A stretch of 64,000 bases of DNA, from the NCBI RefSeq assembly GCF_014207655.1, contig NZ_JACHHJ010000001.1, positions 682,001 to 746,000 on the forward strand. The letters are read 5' to 3'. Each line of letters starts with the position of its first letter. Position 1 is the stretch's first letter. Under the pieces are notes generated by a model, which was not told the DNA's origin, did no database searches, and saw nothing but the letters and a program-made list of their open reading frames with translations. Position numbers and translations under genes: made by a program. Below are positions 45,134 through 53,705 of this stretch, in pieces. This stretch comes from Geomicrobium halophilum (lineage in GTDB: Bacteria; Bacillota; Bacilli; Bacillales; Marinococcaceae).

Positions 45134-46456
45134 ATGAAAAGGTTATTTGTAGGAACTTGTTATGCTTTATCCTTGTCATTAGTTCTAGCAGCATGTGGCA
45201 GTGGTGACGATTTATCAGAAGAAACAGGAGCCGAGGGCGAGGAGGCTCCGGATTCGATATCAGTGGCTATGGTTGCTGGTCAAGAATCCGCTGCTATGCG
45301 ACCAATTATTGCAGAATTTGAGGAAGAAACCGGTATAGAAATAGAGTGGAATGAATTTGATTATGACACGTTATATGAAAGGATTTTCAATGATCTCCAA
45401 AGCGGGTCAGGCACCTACGATGTCATCTTTGCTGATGATCCATGGATGCCTATGTTTGCAGGGGGAGGTTATTTAACACCATTAGATGAATTTGACTATG
45501 AAATAGATGAAGATTTTATGGAAAGTTCTAGGGCTCTTACTACATGGCCTCCTTCTGAAGGACCAAGGATGCCGGATATTGATCCTGAAGAAGAGCCGCG
45601 GCATTATGGTATTCCGCAAGTGGGAAACGTGCAATTGCTTTTCTGGCGCAAAGATATATTGGGCGATGAAGCACCGGAAACCTGGGAAGATGCAGCTGCC
45701 ATGCTAGAAGAGCATGAAGATGAAACAGACTATGGCTTTGTGCCACGTGGTGCCCGGGGAAATGCGGTAGCTACGAATTTTAACGCTTTTATGTGGTCCC
45801 ACAACGGCGATTTTTTTGATGACGATTGGAATGTGACTGTCAATGATAGTGAGGTTCATGAAGCGCTTAATCGATACACAGAACTGGCTGAAACGGGGCC
45901 ATCCGGTGTGGCTAACTATGGCGCAGATGAAGTTGGACGGGCAATGTCTCAGGGTGATACATTGATGGCCATCGTTTGGCCTGTATGGGCTGAAACGATG
46001 GAAAATGAAGAAGAGTCCGAAGTTGTTGGAGATATAGGCTATGGATTAGTGCCACGTTCGGAAGATGGGGAACACGCCCCGCAAATTGGAAACTGGGTTT
46101 TTGCTATTCCTGAAGCGAGTGAAAATCGAAGAGCAGCTTTCGATTTTATTGAATGGGCTTCTTCGGAAGAGATTCAACTTCAAATGGCTCAAAACGGTGG
46201 TTTACCGACCAGAGAAAGTGTGTTGCTGAATGAAGAACTTAATGAAGAAATGCCTTATTTAGAAGCCGTTCACGAGGGGTTGGAAAACGCTGAAATCCGG
46301 CCAAGAACGCCATCCTATTCTGAAGTAGAAGAAACGATTGGAACCTATTTAAATCAAGTCGTAGCCGGAGAAATGAGTGAAGAAGACGCTTTAGAAAATG
46401 CAGCCTCTGATATTGAAGACATCATGGAGTCAGCTGGTCATTACGATACAGAGTAA
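45134..46456 (+). CDS. Sugar ABC transporter substrate-binding lipoprotein
   Basis: A 440-residue family-1 extracellular solute-binding protein. A signal peptide ends in a lipobox LVLAAC with Cys21 as lipid anchor. The mature part starts with an acidic linker and continues SVAMVAGQESAAMRPIIAEFEEETGI, YDVIFADDPWMPMFAGGGYLTPLDEF and WVFAIPEASENRRAAFDFIEWASSEE, standard for CUT1 sugar importers. The strong excess of Asp and Glu suits a salt-adapted cell. Start ATG 45134 follows AGGAGG (45121-45126); 26 residues upstream in frame run through the operator and are not coding. Confidence 0.93.
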   Translation: MKRLFVGTCYALSLSLVLAACGSGDDLSEETGAEGEEAPDSISVAMVAGQESAAMRPIIAEFEEETGIEIEWNEFDYDTLYERIFNDLQSGSGTYDVIFADDPWMPMFAGGGYLTPLDEFDYEIDEDFMESSRALTTWPPSEGPRMPDIDPEEEPRHYGIPQVGNVQLLFWRKDILGDEAPETWEDAAAMLEEHEDETDYGFVPRGARGNAVATNFNAFMWSHNGDFFDDDWNVTVNDSEVHEALNRYTELAETGPSGVANYGADEVGRAMSQGDTLMAIVWPVWAETMENEEESEVVGDIGYGLVPRSEDGEHAPQIGNWVFAIPEASENRRAAFDFIEWASSEEIQLQMAQNGGLPTRESVLLNEELNEEMPYLEAVHEGLENAEIRPRTPSYSEVEETIGTYLNQVVAGEMSEEDALENAASDIEDIMESAGHYDTE

Positions 46457-46470
46457 TAGGGCCTAAATGT

Positions 46471-46497
46471 CTAGAGTGCCACTCCTTGGTACTCTAG
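46471..46497 (+). other. Stem-loop between the binding protein and permease genes
   Basis: CTAGAGTGCCA and TGGTACTCTAG pair around CTCCT with one G-T pair. No T tract. Stems here commonly protect the binding-protein mRNA and reduce read-through to the permeases. Confidence 0.65.
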
Positions 46498-46531
46498 GCA
46501 TAAACACCGGGAAAGGGGGAGGCATTCATCC

Positions 46532-47482
46532 ATGAGCACACAAAGAGAAGTAGGCAAAACGGATCCTAATCAACATCCACGGATGACTAAAAAAACGAAA
46601 AAGTCGATTTTCAAACACAAACATATGCTGCCTTATTGGTTAATTCTACCTACCTTACTTCTAATCGGCCTTTTAACGATCGTTCCGCTCGGTTATTCCA
46701 TCTATGTCTCTTTCCAGGATTTTGATACGTTTGGGAACCCTGCAGGATTTACAGGATCTAATTATGCGGATGTTCTTACGAGTGGCACTTATTGGAATTC
46801 TATGGGCATCACGTTTGCCTATACCTTCGGCGTCGTTGCGATTGAAATGTTTTTAGGATTGGTCTTAGCGTTATTAGTATCTAAAGACAGTAAAGTGATG
46901 GGTTATCTGCGCTGGGTGCTTATTATTCCCATGATGGTGTCCCCATTAGTCGTTGGGATTATCTTTCGGTTAATGTTAAACGCTGATATGGGCATTGCCA
47001 ATTATATGTTAAGCGCCATCGGGCTTCCGGAGATTAATTTTTTGGGGACTTCTTTGAACGCCTTCTTATCGATCATGTTAGTTGATATTTGGCAGTGGAC
47101 GCCGATGTGCTTTTTAATTATATTGGCTGGATTGCAATCCTTACCGCAAGATCCTTACGAAGCAGCTAGGTTAGACGGTGCGTCTAAGCTTCAAGTTTTG
47201 AGAGATATTACATTACCATTATTGAAACCGATCATTGTGGTTGCGCTTGTCATTCGAACGATGGATGCGCTACGGATGTTTGATCAAGTCTTTGTGTTAA
47301 CACAGGGAGGTCCAGGGAGAGCGACAGAGGTCATAAGCTTTTTGATGTATCGCGTTGCGATGAGGTTCTCGGACTTCGGTTACGCTGCAGCCGGGTTATT
47401 CATTTTACTAGTATTCACTATTTTATTGTCTTATATAATGGTGCGAACGCTTAATCGTAATCAAAAGGAAGGAGGGGTTTAA
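46532..47482 (+). CDS. Sugar ABC transporter permease 1
   Basis: A 316-residue MalF-type inner membrane protein with six or so helices after a basic N-terminus (MTKKTKKSIFKHKHMLPYW). The EAA loop is DPYEAARLDGASKLQVLRDITLPLLKP, which docks to the ATPase. VLTQGGPGRATEVISFLMYR is typical of CUT1 sugar permeases. GGGAAAGGGGGAGG precedes ATG 46532. It ends at 47482, directly against the next gene. Confidence 0.94.
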   Translation: MSTQREVGKTDPNQHPRMTKKTKKSIFKHKHMLPYWLILPTLLLIGLLTIVPLGYSIYVSFQDFDTFGNPAGFTGSNYADVLTSGTYWNSMGITFAYTFGVVAIEMFLGLVLALLVSKDSKVMGYLRWVLIIPMMVSPLVVGIIFRLMLNADMGIANYMLSAIGLPEINFLGTSLNAFLSIMLVDIWQWTPMCFLIILAGLQSLPQDPYEAARLDGASKLQVLRDITLPLLKPIIVVALVIRTMDALRMFDQVFVLTQGGPGRATEVISFLMYRVAMRFSDFGYAAAGLFILLVFTILLSYIMVRTLNRNQKEGGV

Positions 47483-48283
47483 ATGGAGAACGCAAAAACC
47501 GGGATGAAAGCGAAGCGGTTAAGGGGAGAAATTATCCGATATATCACATTGTTTGGCATATGTCTGATTGTCTTGTTTCCGATATACTGGATGATTATAA
47601 CTAGTTTCAAGCCCGCAGGGGAGTTATTTGCATCTGATCAAACGTTTTTCCCGCAAAATTTCACGCTTCAGTATTACATCGATCCCATTGATGGCGTAGT
47701 GAGTAGCGGCAGTCCATTTATAGGATTTTTCCTCAACAGCATGATTGTTGCAAGCGTTTCCATGATTATTTGTTTAGTGATTGGTTCATTGGCCGCTTAT
47801 AGTTTGGCCAGATTTGAACTTAGGATCAATAAAAATGATCGCTTATCCTTTGCCATCCTTACCGCACGTATGCTGCCTCCAATTGTTGTGATTGTCCCTA
47901 TGTATTTAATCATGCAATCACTGGGGCTTCTGAACACCCATTGGGCCATGATCATTGTTTATACAGGGTTTAATCTGCCATTTGTCGTTTGGATGATGAA
48001 GGCGTTTTTTCAAGAAATACCACCGGATTTGGAAGAATCTGCGATGGTAGACGGAGATTCAAGGATGAAGGCCTTTTATAAAATTGTCCTCCCATTAGCA
48101 GCGCCTGGCTTAGTGGCCACTTCGATTTTTACGCTCATTTTAACATGGAATGAATTTTTATTCGCGATGTTTTTATTGAACTCGGCAGATATGATGACCC
48201 TTCCGCCGGGGATCGCCACTTATATCACCCAATATGAAACGAACTGGGGAGAATTGACGGCAGCAGCTACATTAGCCGTTTGA
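47483..48283 (+). CDS. Sugar ABC transporter permease 2, C-terminus lost
   Basis: A 266-residue MalG-type permease with the EAA loop IPPDLEESAMVDGDSRMKAFYKIVLPLAAPG and the sequence WGELTAAATLAV near the end. Family members continue from TLAV with about 15-25 further residues that form the last membrane helix; here a TGA follows at once and the ATPase frame begins 3 nt earlier. The end was therefore lost in a deletion that also removed the start of the ATPase gene. Whether the shortened permease inserts and works is doubtful. Confidence 0.88.
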   Translation: MENAKTGMKAKRLRGEIIRYITLFGICLIVLFPIYWMIITSFKPAGELFASDQTFFPQNFTLQYYIDPIDGVVSSGSPFIGFFLNSMIVASVSMIICLVIGSLAAYSLARFELRINKNDRLSFAILTARMLPPIVVIVPMYLIMQSLGLLNTHWAMIIVYTGFNLPFVVWMMKAFFQEIPPDLEESAMVDGDSRMKAFYKIVLPLAAPGLVATSIFTLILTWNEFLFAMFLLNSADMMTLPPGIATYITQYETNWGELTAAATLAV

Positions 48284-49302
48284 ATTTAACCATTAAGGAC
48301 GGTGAATTTTTAGTTTTATTAGGCCCGTCCGGATGCGGAAAATCGACGGCGCTACGAATGTTGGCCGGTTTGGAAGATCCTTCATCAGGCGAAATCTATA
48401 TCGGTCATCAACCGGTTACGGATATGGATCCCAAAGAAAGAGACATATCCATGGTTTTTCAAAGTTATGCACTGTACCCACACATGAGCGTGTATGAAAA
48501 TATTACGTATCCGCTTAAAATCCGAAAAACCCCCAAAGCGGAAAGGAAAAAGAAGGCGGATGAAATCGCGGACATCCTGGAAATTGGTGATTTATTAAAT
48601 CGAAAACCAAGAGCACTTTCAGGCGGGCAACGGCAACGTGTCGCTTTAGGGCGATCATTGATTCGGCAACCGAATGTATTTTTAATGGATGAACCACTCT
48701 CGAACCTTGATGCTAAATTACGGGTTCATATGCGTGGGGAAATTAAAAGGCTTCATAGTGAGCTTGGGATTACAAGCTTGTATGTCACGCATGATCAAAC
48801 TGAAGCGATGACGATGGCCGACCGGATAGCCATTATGGAAGGAGGTCACTTACAACAACTTGCGCAACCTAACGAAATTTATCACAAGCCGGCCAACAAA
48901 TATATCGGTGGGTTTATTGGTAGCCCTGCCATGAATATGGTCAGTGGTTATTGGAAAACGAAAGAGGGGAAAATCGATTTAGACGCCTTTGTTTGGGATA
49001 TCGATCGAGAGTGGCAAGAAATTTTAGAGAAACAACTCTCCGGAGAGAATATGTATTTAGGTATCCGTCCTGAAGATGTCGAAGTGAGCGCATCCCCTAT
49101 TTCTGAGGGCATTGAAGCTGAGGTTTATGTTGTAGAACCGTTAGGAAAAGAAATGATCGCGATTATGAAGGTGGGGGATCATACGATAACCGCGATAGTA
49201 GAACCGGACATGCCTTTGGATATGAACCAAAAAGTATGGTTAACGTTTAATTCAAATAAAGTACATGTGTTTGACGGGAGTACGGAGAAGAAGGTTGTCT
49301 AG
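48280..49302 (+). CDS. Sugar ABC transporter ATPase (MalK/UgpC/MsmX type), N-terminus lost
   Basis: A 340-residue ATPase with Walker A GPSGCGKS, Q-loop MVFQSYALYPHM, signature LSGGQRQRVALGRS, Walker B VFLMDEPLSNLD, H-loop YVTHDQTEA and a C-terminal TOBE-like regulatory region (YLGIRPEDVEV). Normal members have about 25 more residues before NLTIKDGEF, including the first strands and the aromatic A-loop residue that stacks on ATP. Here only a TTG at 48280 inside the permease end can start it, with no clear ribosome site. Function is doubtful unless a separate MsmX-type ATPase takes over. Confidence 0.88.
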   Translation: MNLTIKDGEFLVLLGPSGCGKSTALRMLAGLEDPSSGEIYIGHQPVTDMDPKERDISMVFQSYALYPHMSVYENITYPLKIRKTPKAERKKKADEIADILEIGDLLNRKPRALSGGQRQRVALGRSLIRQPNVFLMDEPLSNLDAKLRVHMRGEIKRLHSELGITSLYVTHDQTEAMTMADRIAIMEGGHLQQLAQPNEIYHKPANKYIGGFIGSPAMNMVSGYWKTKEGKIDLDAFVWDIDREWQEILEKQLSGENMYLGIRPEDVEVSASPISEGIEAEVYVVEPLGKEMIAIMKVGDHTITAIVEPDMPLDMNQKVWLTFNSNKVHVFDGSTEKKVV

Positions 49303-49335
49303 TGAAATCAATTCATATAATCGTTTTAATTAAAG

Positions 49336-49370
49336 ATCGCCGTCTCCTTTTCAAAGGGAGATGGTGATTT
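49336..49370 (+). terminator. Terminator of the ABC operon
   Basis: ATCGCCGTCTCC (49336-49347) pairs with GGGAGATGGTGAT (49356-49368, including G-T pairs), ending in TTT. Confidence 0.55.
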
Positions 49371-49399
49371 AGAAATATTGGGGATTAGGTAAATCTCTA

Positions 49400-49526
49400 T
49401 AATAAACACGCTGTTGCTTCCGTTTCAATTAAGAAGTCGTGCGGCTTCGCGGACACGGATACGTTTTAAGTATTCAGAAGGTGAGCCCCCATAAATTTGA
49501 TTAAAACAGAAGCTGATATATGAATG
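49400..49526 (-). pseudogene. AraC-family regulator fragment (second helix-turn-helix)
   Basis: Minus-strand translation gives HSYISFCFNQIYGGSPSEYLKRIRVREAARLLN, matching the AraC C-terminal motif (GFxSxSYFNQxFKKxxGxSPSEYxKRxR), then a stop with IETEATAC in the next frame. About 40 codons remain. The rest of the regulator is not found upstream. Confidence 0.7.
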
Positions 49527-49765
49527 ATTATAGTGCAGGGATATTTTCCAGCTTCGTTTTTTATAAAGACGAGATTCGAGAAAATAAGCGACTTCCTTGA
49601 CGATTTATTGTTGAGATGTGGGAGTGTTACTTTCTTGTATTGGCTCATTTGCAAGGAAATACTGTGCAAGCGTGCTAATGAAGTCGGAAAGACGTGCATG
49701 CAAACTGCGGAGTGGAATAGCTTCAAAGTAATCATCTTGTGTGAGATGGGGCGTTTTTTGCTGGT

Positions 49766-49954
49766 GAACACAACTTAGAACCGATTTTCCCCTCCTCATT
49801 AACAGAAACGTTTGCAACAGAAATTGACTCCTTTATTGAATCAATTCAGAACAACTACGCTGCATGCTGCTCTGGTAAGGATGGGGTTGCATCTCTCTTT
49901 ATTGCTGAAGCGGCAGATAAGTCGTTTAAAATATGTAAATGCGTATTTTTATAG
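49766..49954 (+). pseudogene. Gfo/Idh/MocA C-terminal fragment
   Basis: An open frame ending DGVASLFIAEAADKSFKICKCVFL has the usual C-terminal MocA pattern (DGLxSLxIAEAAxxSxKTGKxVxL). There is no start and no Rossmann domain. Between it and the AraC fragment (49527-49765) I see nothing that can be named. Confidence 0.6.
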
Positions 49955-49999
49955 GAATCATAATTGATAAAATTAAGAAAAGAAGGAGATGATGGAACA

Positions 50000-51013
50000 G
50001 TGACACAAATAGTGAAGTGGGGTGTTCTTAGCACAGCAGAAATTGCGATAAAGCAAGTGATCCCTGCAATTCAGAAAGCGGAAAATGCAAACATTGAGGC
50101 AATAGCCAGCGAAAGTGGAAAGGAAATTGAAACCGCAAAAGCCTTTTCCATTCCTAAAACGTTCACAACTTATCAAGGTTTGCTTGAAGACCAGGAAATT
50201 GACGCTGTCTATATTCCACTACCCAATGGTCTTCACTCAAAATGGGTCAAAGAAGCTGCCGAACGAGGGAAGCATGTGCTCTGTGAGAAACCGGCAGCGT
50301 TAACTGCAGAAGAGGCGGATGAAATGACGAGCTTCTGTGAAGAGCATAATGTTTTATTTATGGAAGCATTTATGTATCAATTTCATCCTCAACATGCTCG
50401 CGTAAAAGAAATGATTAATGCAGGTGAAATTGGTGAAGTGAAACATATGAATTCGAGACTGTCCTTCGTTCTTCATCAACTGGAAGGTAATATTCGAATG
50501 GACCGGCAACTTGGTGGTGGCAGCCTGTATGATTTAGGATGTTATTGTATTCATGCCATCCGTATGATTACCAATTCGGAACCTTCCCGTGTCTATACTA
50601 TTCAAGATAAGCATGACCTTTATAATGTTGATATGTCAGCTTCCACCGTAATGGAATTGGAAAATGGCGTTCATGCTTCTTTTGATTGCAGTATGGGTAT
50701 AGCAGGTCGTCATTCATATGAAGTCGTAGGAACCGAAGGGAGGATTGAAGTGATGAAAGCTTATGTACCTCAACTAGATGGAGAAGGTATTATTCACATT
50801 GAGAGGGAAGATGGCCACCAACGAACAGAGAAAATTATAGGCTATTACTATCCACTTGGTATCGAGCATTTCTCGACATCAATTCTTAACGGGTCGGAGC
50901 CAATCTATTCAAGGGAAAGCACCGTCGAAAACATGAAAGTTCTTGATGCCTGCCATCGCTCTATTGAGACCAAACAAGTCGTAGATATAGCGACAGTTGA
51001 TAATCGGAATTGA
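50000..51013 (+). CDS. Gfo/Idh/MocA oxidoreductase (xylose/dihydrodiol dehydrogenase type)
   Basis: A 337-residue enzyme: VKWGVLSTAEIAIKQVIPAIQ, YIPLPNGLHSKWVKEAAERGKHVLCEKPAALT (EKP Lys), FMEAFMYQFHPQHARVKEMI and GGGSLYDLGCYCIHAIRMI. The STAxIA opening and FMYQFHPQ motif mark the branch of NADP-linked sugar 1-dehydrogenases and glucose-fructose oxidoreductase relatives, which differs from the inositol dehydrogenases nearby. GTG start at 50000 in good family alignment; GGAG lies 11 nt upstream, slightly far. Confidence 0.88.
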   Translation: MTQIVKWGVLSTAEIAIKQVIPAIQKAENANIEAIASESGKEIETAKAFSIPKTFTTYQGLLEDQEIDAVYIPLPNGLHSKWVKEAAERGKHVLCEKPAALTAEEADEMTSFCEEHNVLFMEAFMYQFHPQHARVKEMINAGEIGEVKHMNSRLSFVLHQLEGNIRMDRQLGGGSLYDLGCYCIHAIRMITNSEPSRVYTIQDKHDLYNVDMSASTVMELENGVHASFDCSMGIAGRHSYEVVGTEGRIEVMKAYVPQLDGEGIIHIEREDGHQRTEKIIGYYYPLGIEHFSTSILNGSEPIYSRESTVENMKVLDACHRSIETKQVVDIATVDNRN

Positions 51014-51075
51014 TCTTAGGTGGTCCCATTCCAAATGAATGAATATTAATGGATCCAAAGAGGAGGAGAATAACT

Positions 51076-52110
51076 ATGAAAACTTTAAGCGTAGGGATAA
51101 TTGGTGCAGGACGTATTGGACGGCTTCATGCGGAGAATATCTTGCAATCAAATAATCTTCACCTAAAGGCTGTTTGTGATATAAATACTGAACATTTGAA
51201 GGGAAGTTTTATAGAAAAAAATGTTCCTATTATAACAACAAATGTATCCAAGTTACTTTCTGATGACGATATTGAAGCAGTGATAATTTGCTCTTCAACG
51301 GACACCCATTCCCATTACATTAAAGAAGCTGCAATTTCAAATAAACATATCTTTTGTGAGAAGCCTATCAGTAAGAATGTAACAGAAACCGAGGAAGTAT
51401 TACGTGTCATAAAAGAGAATGGCGTCAAGTTGCAAGTAGGTTTTAATCGTCGTTTTGACAAACACTTTCGGAAAGTACAGCAAACGGTTCAGTCTAAACA
51501 AATTGGCACACCTCAATTAATTAAAATCAGCTCTCGCGATCCAGAACCGCCTACACTTGAATATGTAGCGGGGGCAGGCGGAATGTTCATGGACATGACA
51601 ATTCATGATTTTGATATGGCTCGTTACCTGGCGGATTCTGAAGTGGTTGATATTTCGGTCAACGCAACAAATGTGATTAACCCACAGTTTTCTATTTACG
51701 ATGATGTAGATACTGCTATCATTACCATGACTTTTGAAAATGGTGCTTTGGGGGTTATCGATAATAGCAGGCAGGCTGTATATGGCTATGATCAGCGTGT
51801 GGAGGTTTTTGGAGACAAAGGAGTTGTCTCTGCTGATAATGAAAATGAAACTAATGTAAAAATTGCAACACAAGAAACCGTCAGTATGGATCACCCAAAG
51901 TATTTTTTCCTCGAGCGCTACCATGAAGCATATCGTGAGGAATTAAATGAATTTGCTAACGCTATTATTAGAAATAAGCCGTTGCTATGTACCGGTAATG
52001 ATGGATTTCAAGCAGAAAAATTGGCTTTTGCAGCCAAAAAATCTAAAGAAGAAAATCGTACAATCTGTTTATCAGAGCTCAACAATTTGTTTCCTACTAC
52101 AGATAGGTGA
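51076..52110 (+). CDS. iolG: Inositol 2-dehydrogenase (IolG/IdhA type)
   Basis: A 344-residue protein: VGIIGAGRIGRLHAENIL, HIFCEKPISKNVTETEE, LQVGFNRRFDKHFRKVQQ, KISSRDPEPPTLEYVAGAGGMFMDMTIHDFDMARYLADSEV and IDNSRQAVYGYDQRVEVFGDKG. The GFNRRFD, SRDPxPP and YGYDQR blocks are the hallmark of the rhizobial IdhA branch of inositol 2-dehydrogenases, which oxidise myo-inositol to 2-keto-myo-inositol. It supplies the first step for IolE-IolD-IolB-IolC-IolJ-IolA, encoded elsewhere in the window. ATG 51076 follows GAGGAGGAG. Confidence 0.88.
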   Translation: MKTLSVGIIGAGRIGRLHAENILQSNNLHLKAVCDINTEHLKGSFIEKNVPIITTNVSKLLSDDDIEAVIICSSTDTHSHYIKEAAISNKHIFCEKPISKNVTETEEVLRVIKENGVKLQVGFNRRFDKHFRKVQQTVQSKQIGTPQLIKISSRDPEPPTLEYVAGAGGMFMDMTIHDFDMARYLADSEVVDISVNATNVINPQFSIYDDVDTAIITMTFENGALGVIDNSRQAVYGYDQRVEVFGDKGVVSADNENETNVKIATQETVSMDHPKYFFLERYHEAYREELNEFANAIIRNKPLLCTGNDGFQAEKLAFAAKKSKEENRTICLSELNNLFPTTDR

Positions 52111-52147
52111 AGGGATACAACCCGTAGAAAATAGGCCTTGTTACTGA

Positions 52148-52530
52148 TAGTATAGGTCATTTGCTTTTTGACGCAATGTTAGGCAGATGTGAAGATCTCG
52201 GAATCAGTGAAGTCGAATTAGGGTGCGGTAATTGACCTGAGGTACCGCATATAGAGCTGGATGAGTGGTTAGCAAGTAAGAACAAAAGAGATGAAATCAT
52301 TGCTCTGCTCGACCAGCACAATATGCATATTTCTGCGCTTAACTGTTCTGTAAATCCTCTATTCCCAGGAAAAGAAGAGATAAAGACCGAAACATGTTCA
52401 GACGACATTTGCTCTCGCAGAACTCCTTAACGTACACAAAGTCGTGATGATGTCTGGGCTCCCTGGTGCGGGTCAAAAAGATGAATATCCTAATAGTTCT
52501 CCGTGATTGCAAACAACCGGAGGCCCTATT
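52148..52530 (+). pseudogene. Sugar phosphate isomerase/epimerase (TIM barrel) remnant
   Basis: Reads RCEDLGISEVELGCGN, then an in-frame TGA where the family has Trp, then EVPHIELDEWLASKNKRDEI, HNMHISALNCSVNPLFPGKEE, then a shift to FALAELLNVHKVVMMSGLPG. The family pattern is clear, but the protein stops after about half its barrel. It follows iolG by 38 nt, so it was probably the next gene of that operon. Confidence 0.75.
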
Positions 52531-52546
52531 TTAAACAGATTTATCA

Positions 52547-52975
52547 TTGGGCTCATATCATTATTTTAGCTTCAGTTTTTTGCTTTTAGCTTGCGATTTA
52601 TATACGTACCCATCTTTAGCTTATACCTTGCCCCTTGAGGTTATTCAATTTCCATATCAATCAATCGGCATCATCCTCGGCGGTTATGGTGTAATGCAAA
52701 TATTGCTACGCTTTCCGTTGGGGATTCTGTCTGATCGATTAAAACACTTGCGAAAAATACATCGCTGCCATTAACGTGCTTATTCTTGTGCTGTTTTAAT
52801 CTTATATGATGATTTTCATCGGACGGCTGCCATGTGGGTAATGGCAACGATTATGTACGCGCAATATTATAAGTCTGAGAACTCAGGCCGAGCTATGGGC
52901 GGGATGCAATTTCTAACCGTTATGTCACAGTTCTCCAGTATGATTACCGCCGGTTTTAATCTACGATAGCTGCGT
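52547..52975 (+). pseudogene. MFS transporter remnant
   Basis: The frame holds [25 protein letters not shown] and [20 protein letters not shown] (loop 2-3 of MFS proteins), then frame changes, with MWVMATIMYAQYY and SGRAMGGMQFLTVMSQFSSM further on. Only the first helices remain. It could not give a working carrier. Confidence 0.65.
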
Positions 52976-53009
52976 GATTAATGAACCGACTTCGGCATAT
53001 AAGTCCTCC

Positions 53010-53200
53010 ATTTACTTCTCAGATGTCCCCTTTCTATGTACCTTTTTGTTTGGTGCATCTTTTCCAGAACCGTTTCCGCCACTGTTTTAACGGATTGAAA
53101 TGGATCCCGTGCTTATTAGCAATTTATTGTAGGGCTTCCCCCTCTCTGAACATTTCCAATACAATTTTAGAAGATTTAAACTAAGAAGGATAACTTTTTC
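53010..53200 (-). mobile_element. IS3-type OrfA transposase fragment
   Basis: Minus-strand reading KSSKIVLEMFREGEALQ, stop, IANKHGIHFNPLKQWRKRFWKR matches the helix-turn-helix of IS3-family OrfA proteins. It carries an in-frame stop and has no OrfB. Confidence 0.65.
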
Positions 53201-53574
53201 GTTTTATATACCTACTTTAATACCTCCCTTTTATGTCTCCATTATAACCACCACTACAAGGCCAACAATGAACCCTGTAAAATCATTGTATGATTTTAGT
53301 TTATTTGCCTCGTAGTATTCGCTCCCGCCACAATAATTGTAAGAAATAAAAGAGGATTGGTTATCGGGATGGCAGAACCTCATTTATGCAAGTAGTAATA
53401 GAAAGGGAAAAGGGGAGCGGCATGGGAGTCCTATTTTTTATTCATAGGTGTTAACTGAATAAAAATCTATGAACCTTCGTTATTCGTCCACTGAATAAAT
53501 AAAAAACGATCCCCCATTCTCATCATTCATATTTGTATTATTCATACATGAGTGAATGATATGATCTATAGGCG
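53201..53574. other. Gap before the TRAP promoter
   Basis: No gene seen. ATCATTCA (53522-53529 region) and TGAATGAT (about 53552-53559) form an inverted repeat about 60-90 nt upstream of the sigma-54 promoter, a possible enhancer site. Confidence 0.4.
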
Positions 53575-53586
53575 TTTTATTACGTG
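53575..53586 (+). promoter_or_regulatory. Shared 12-mer, copy 1 (candidate enhancer element)
   Basis: TTTTATTACGTG, ending 33 nt before the -24/-12 element at 53620. The identical 12-mer lies at 56872, at the same relative place. Confidence 0.55.
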
Positions 53587-53619
53587 ACTGTCCATAACCC
53601 TTCTATAGAAACACAATCA

Positions 53620-53637
53620 TTGGCATCATTATTGCAT
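53620..53637 (+). promoter_or_regulatory. Sigma-54 (-24/-12) promoter of the TRAP genes
   Basis: TTGGCATCATTATTGCAT, with GG-N10-GC spacing, 69 nt before the start codon of the binding protein gene. Confidence 0.88.
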
Positions 53638-53705
53638 TAGATAAAAGGACAGGACAATGAGCGAAAAGTCGTTATCAATGAAGTACATAATTTGGAGGGG
53701 TAACT

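Noticed and set aside
48280-48283. Permease/ATPase overlap as ordinary translational coupling
   Set aside because: Both proteins are shorter than their families exactly at the overlap, so a deletion explains it better than normal ATGA-type coupling.
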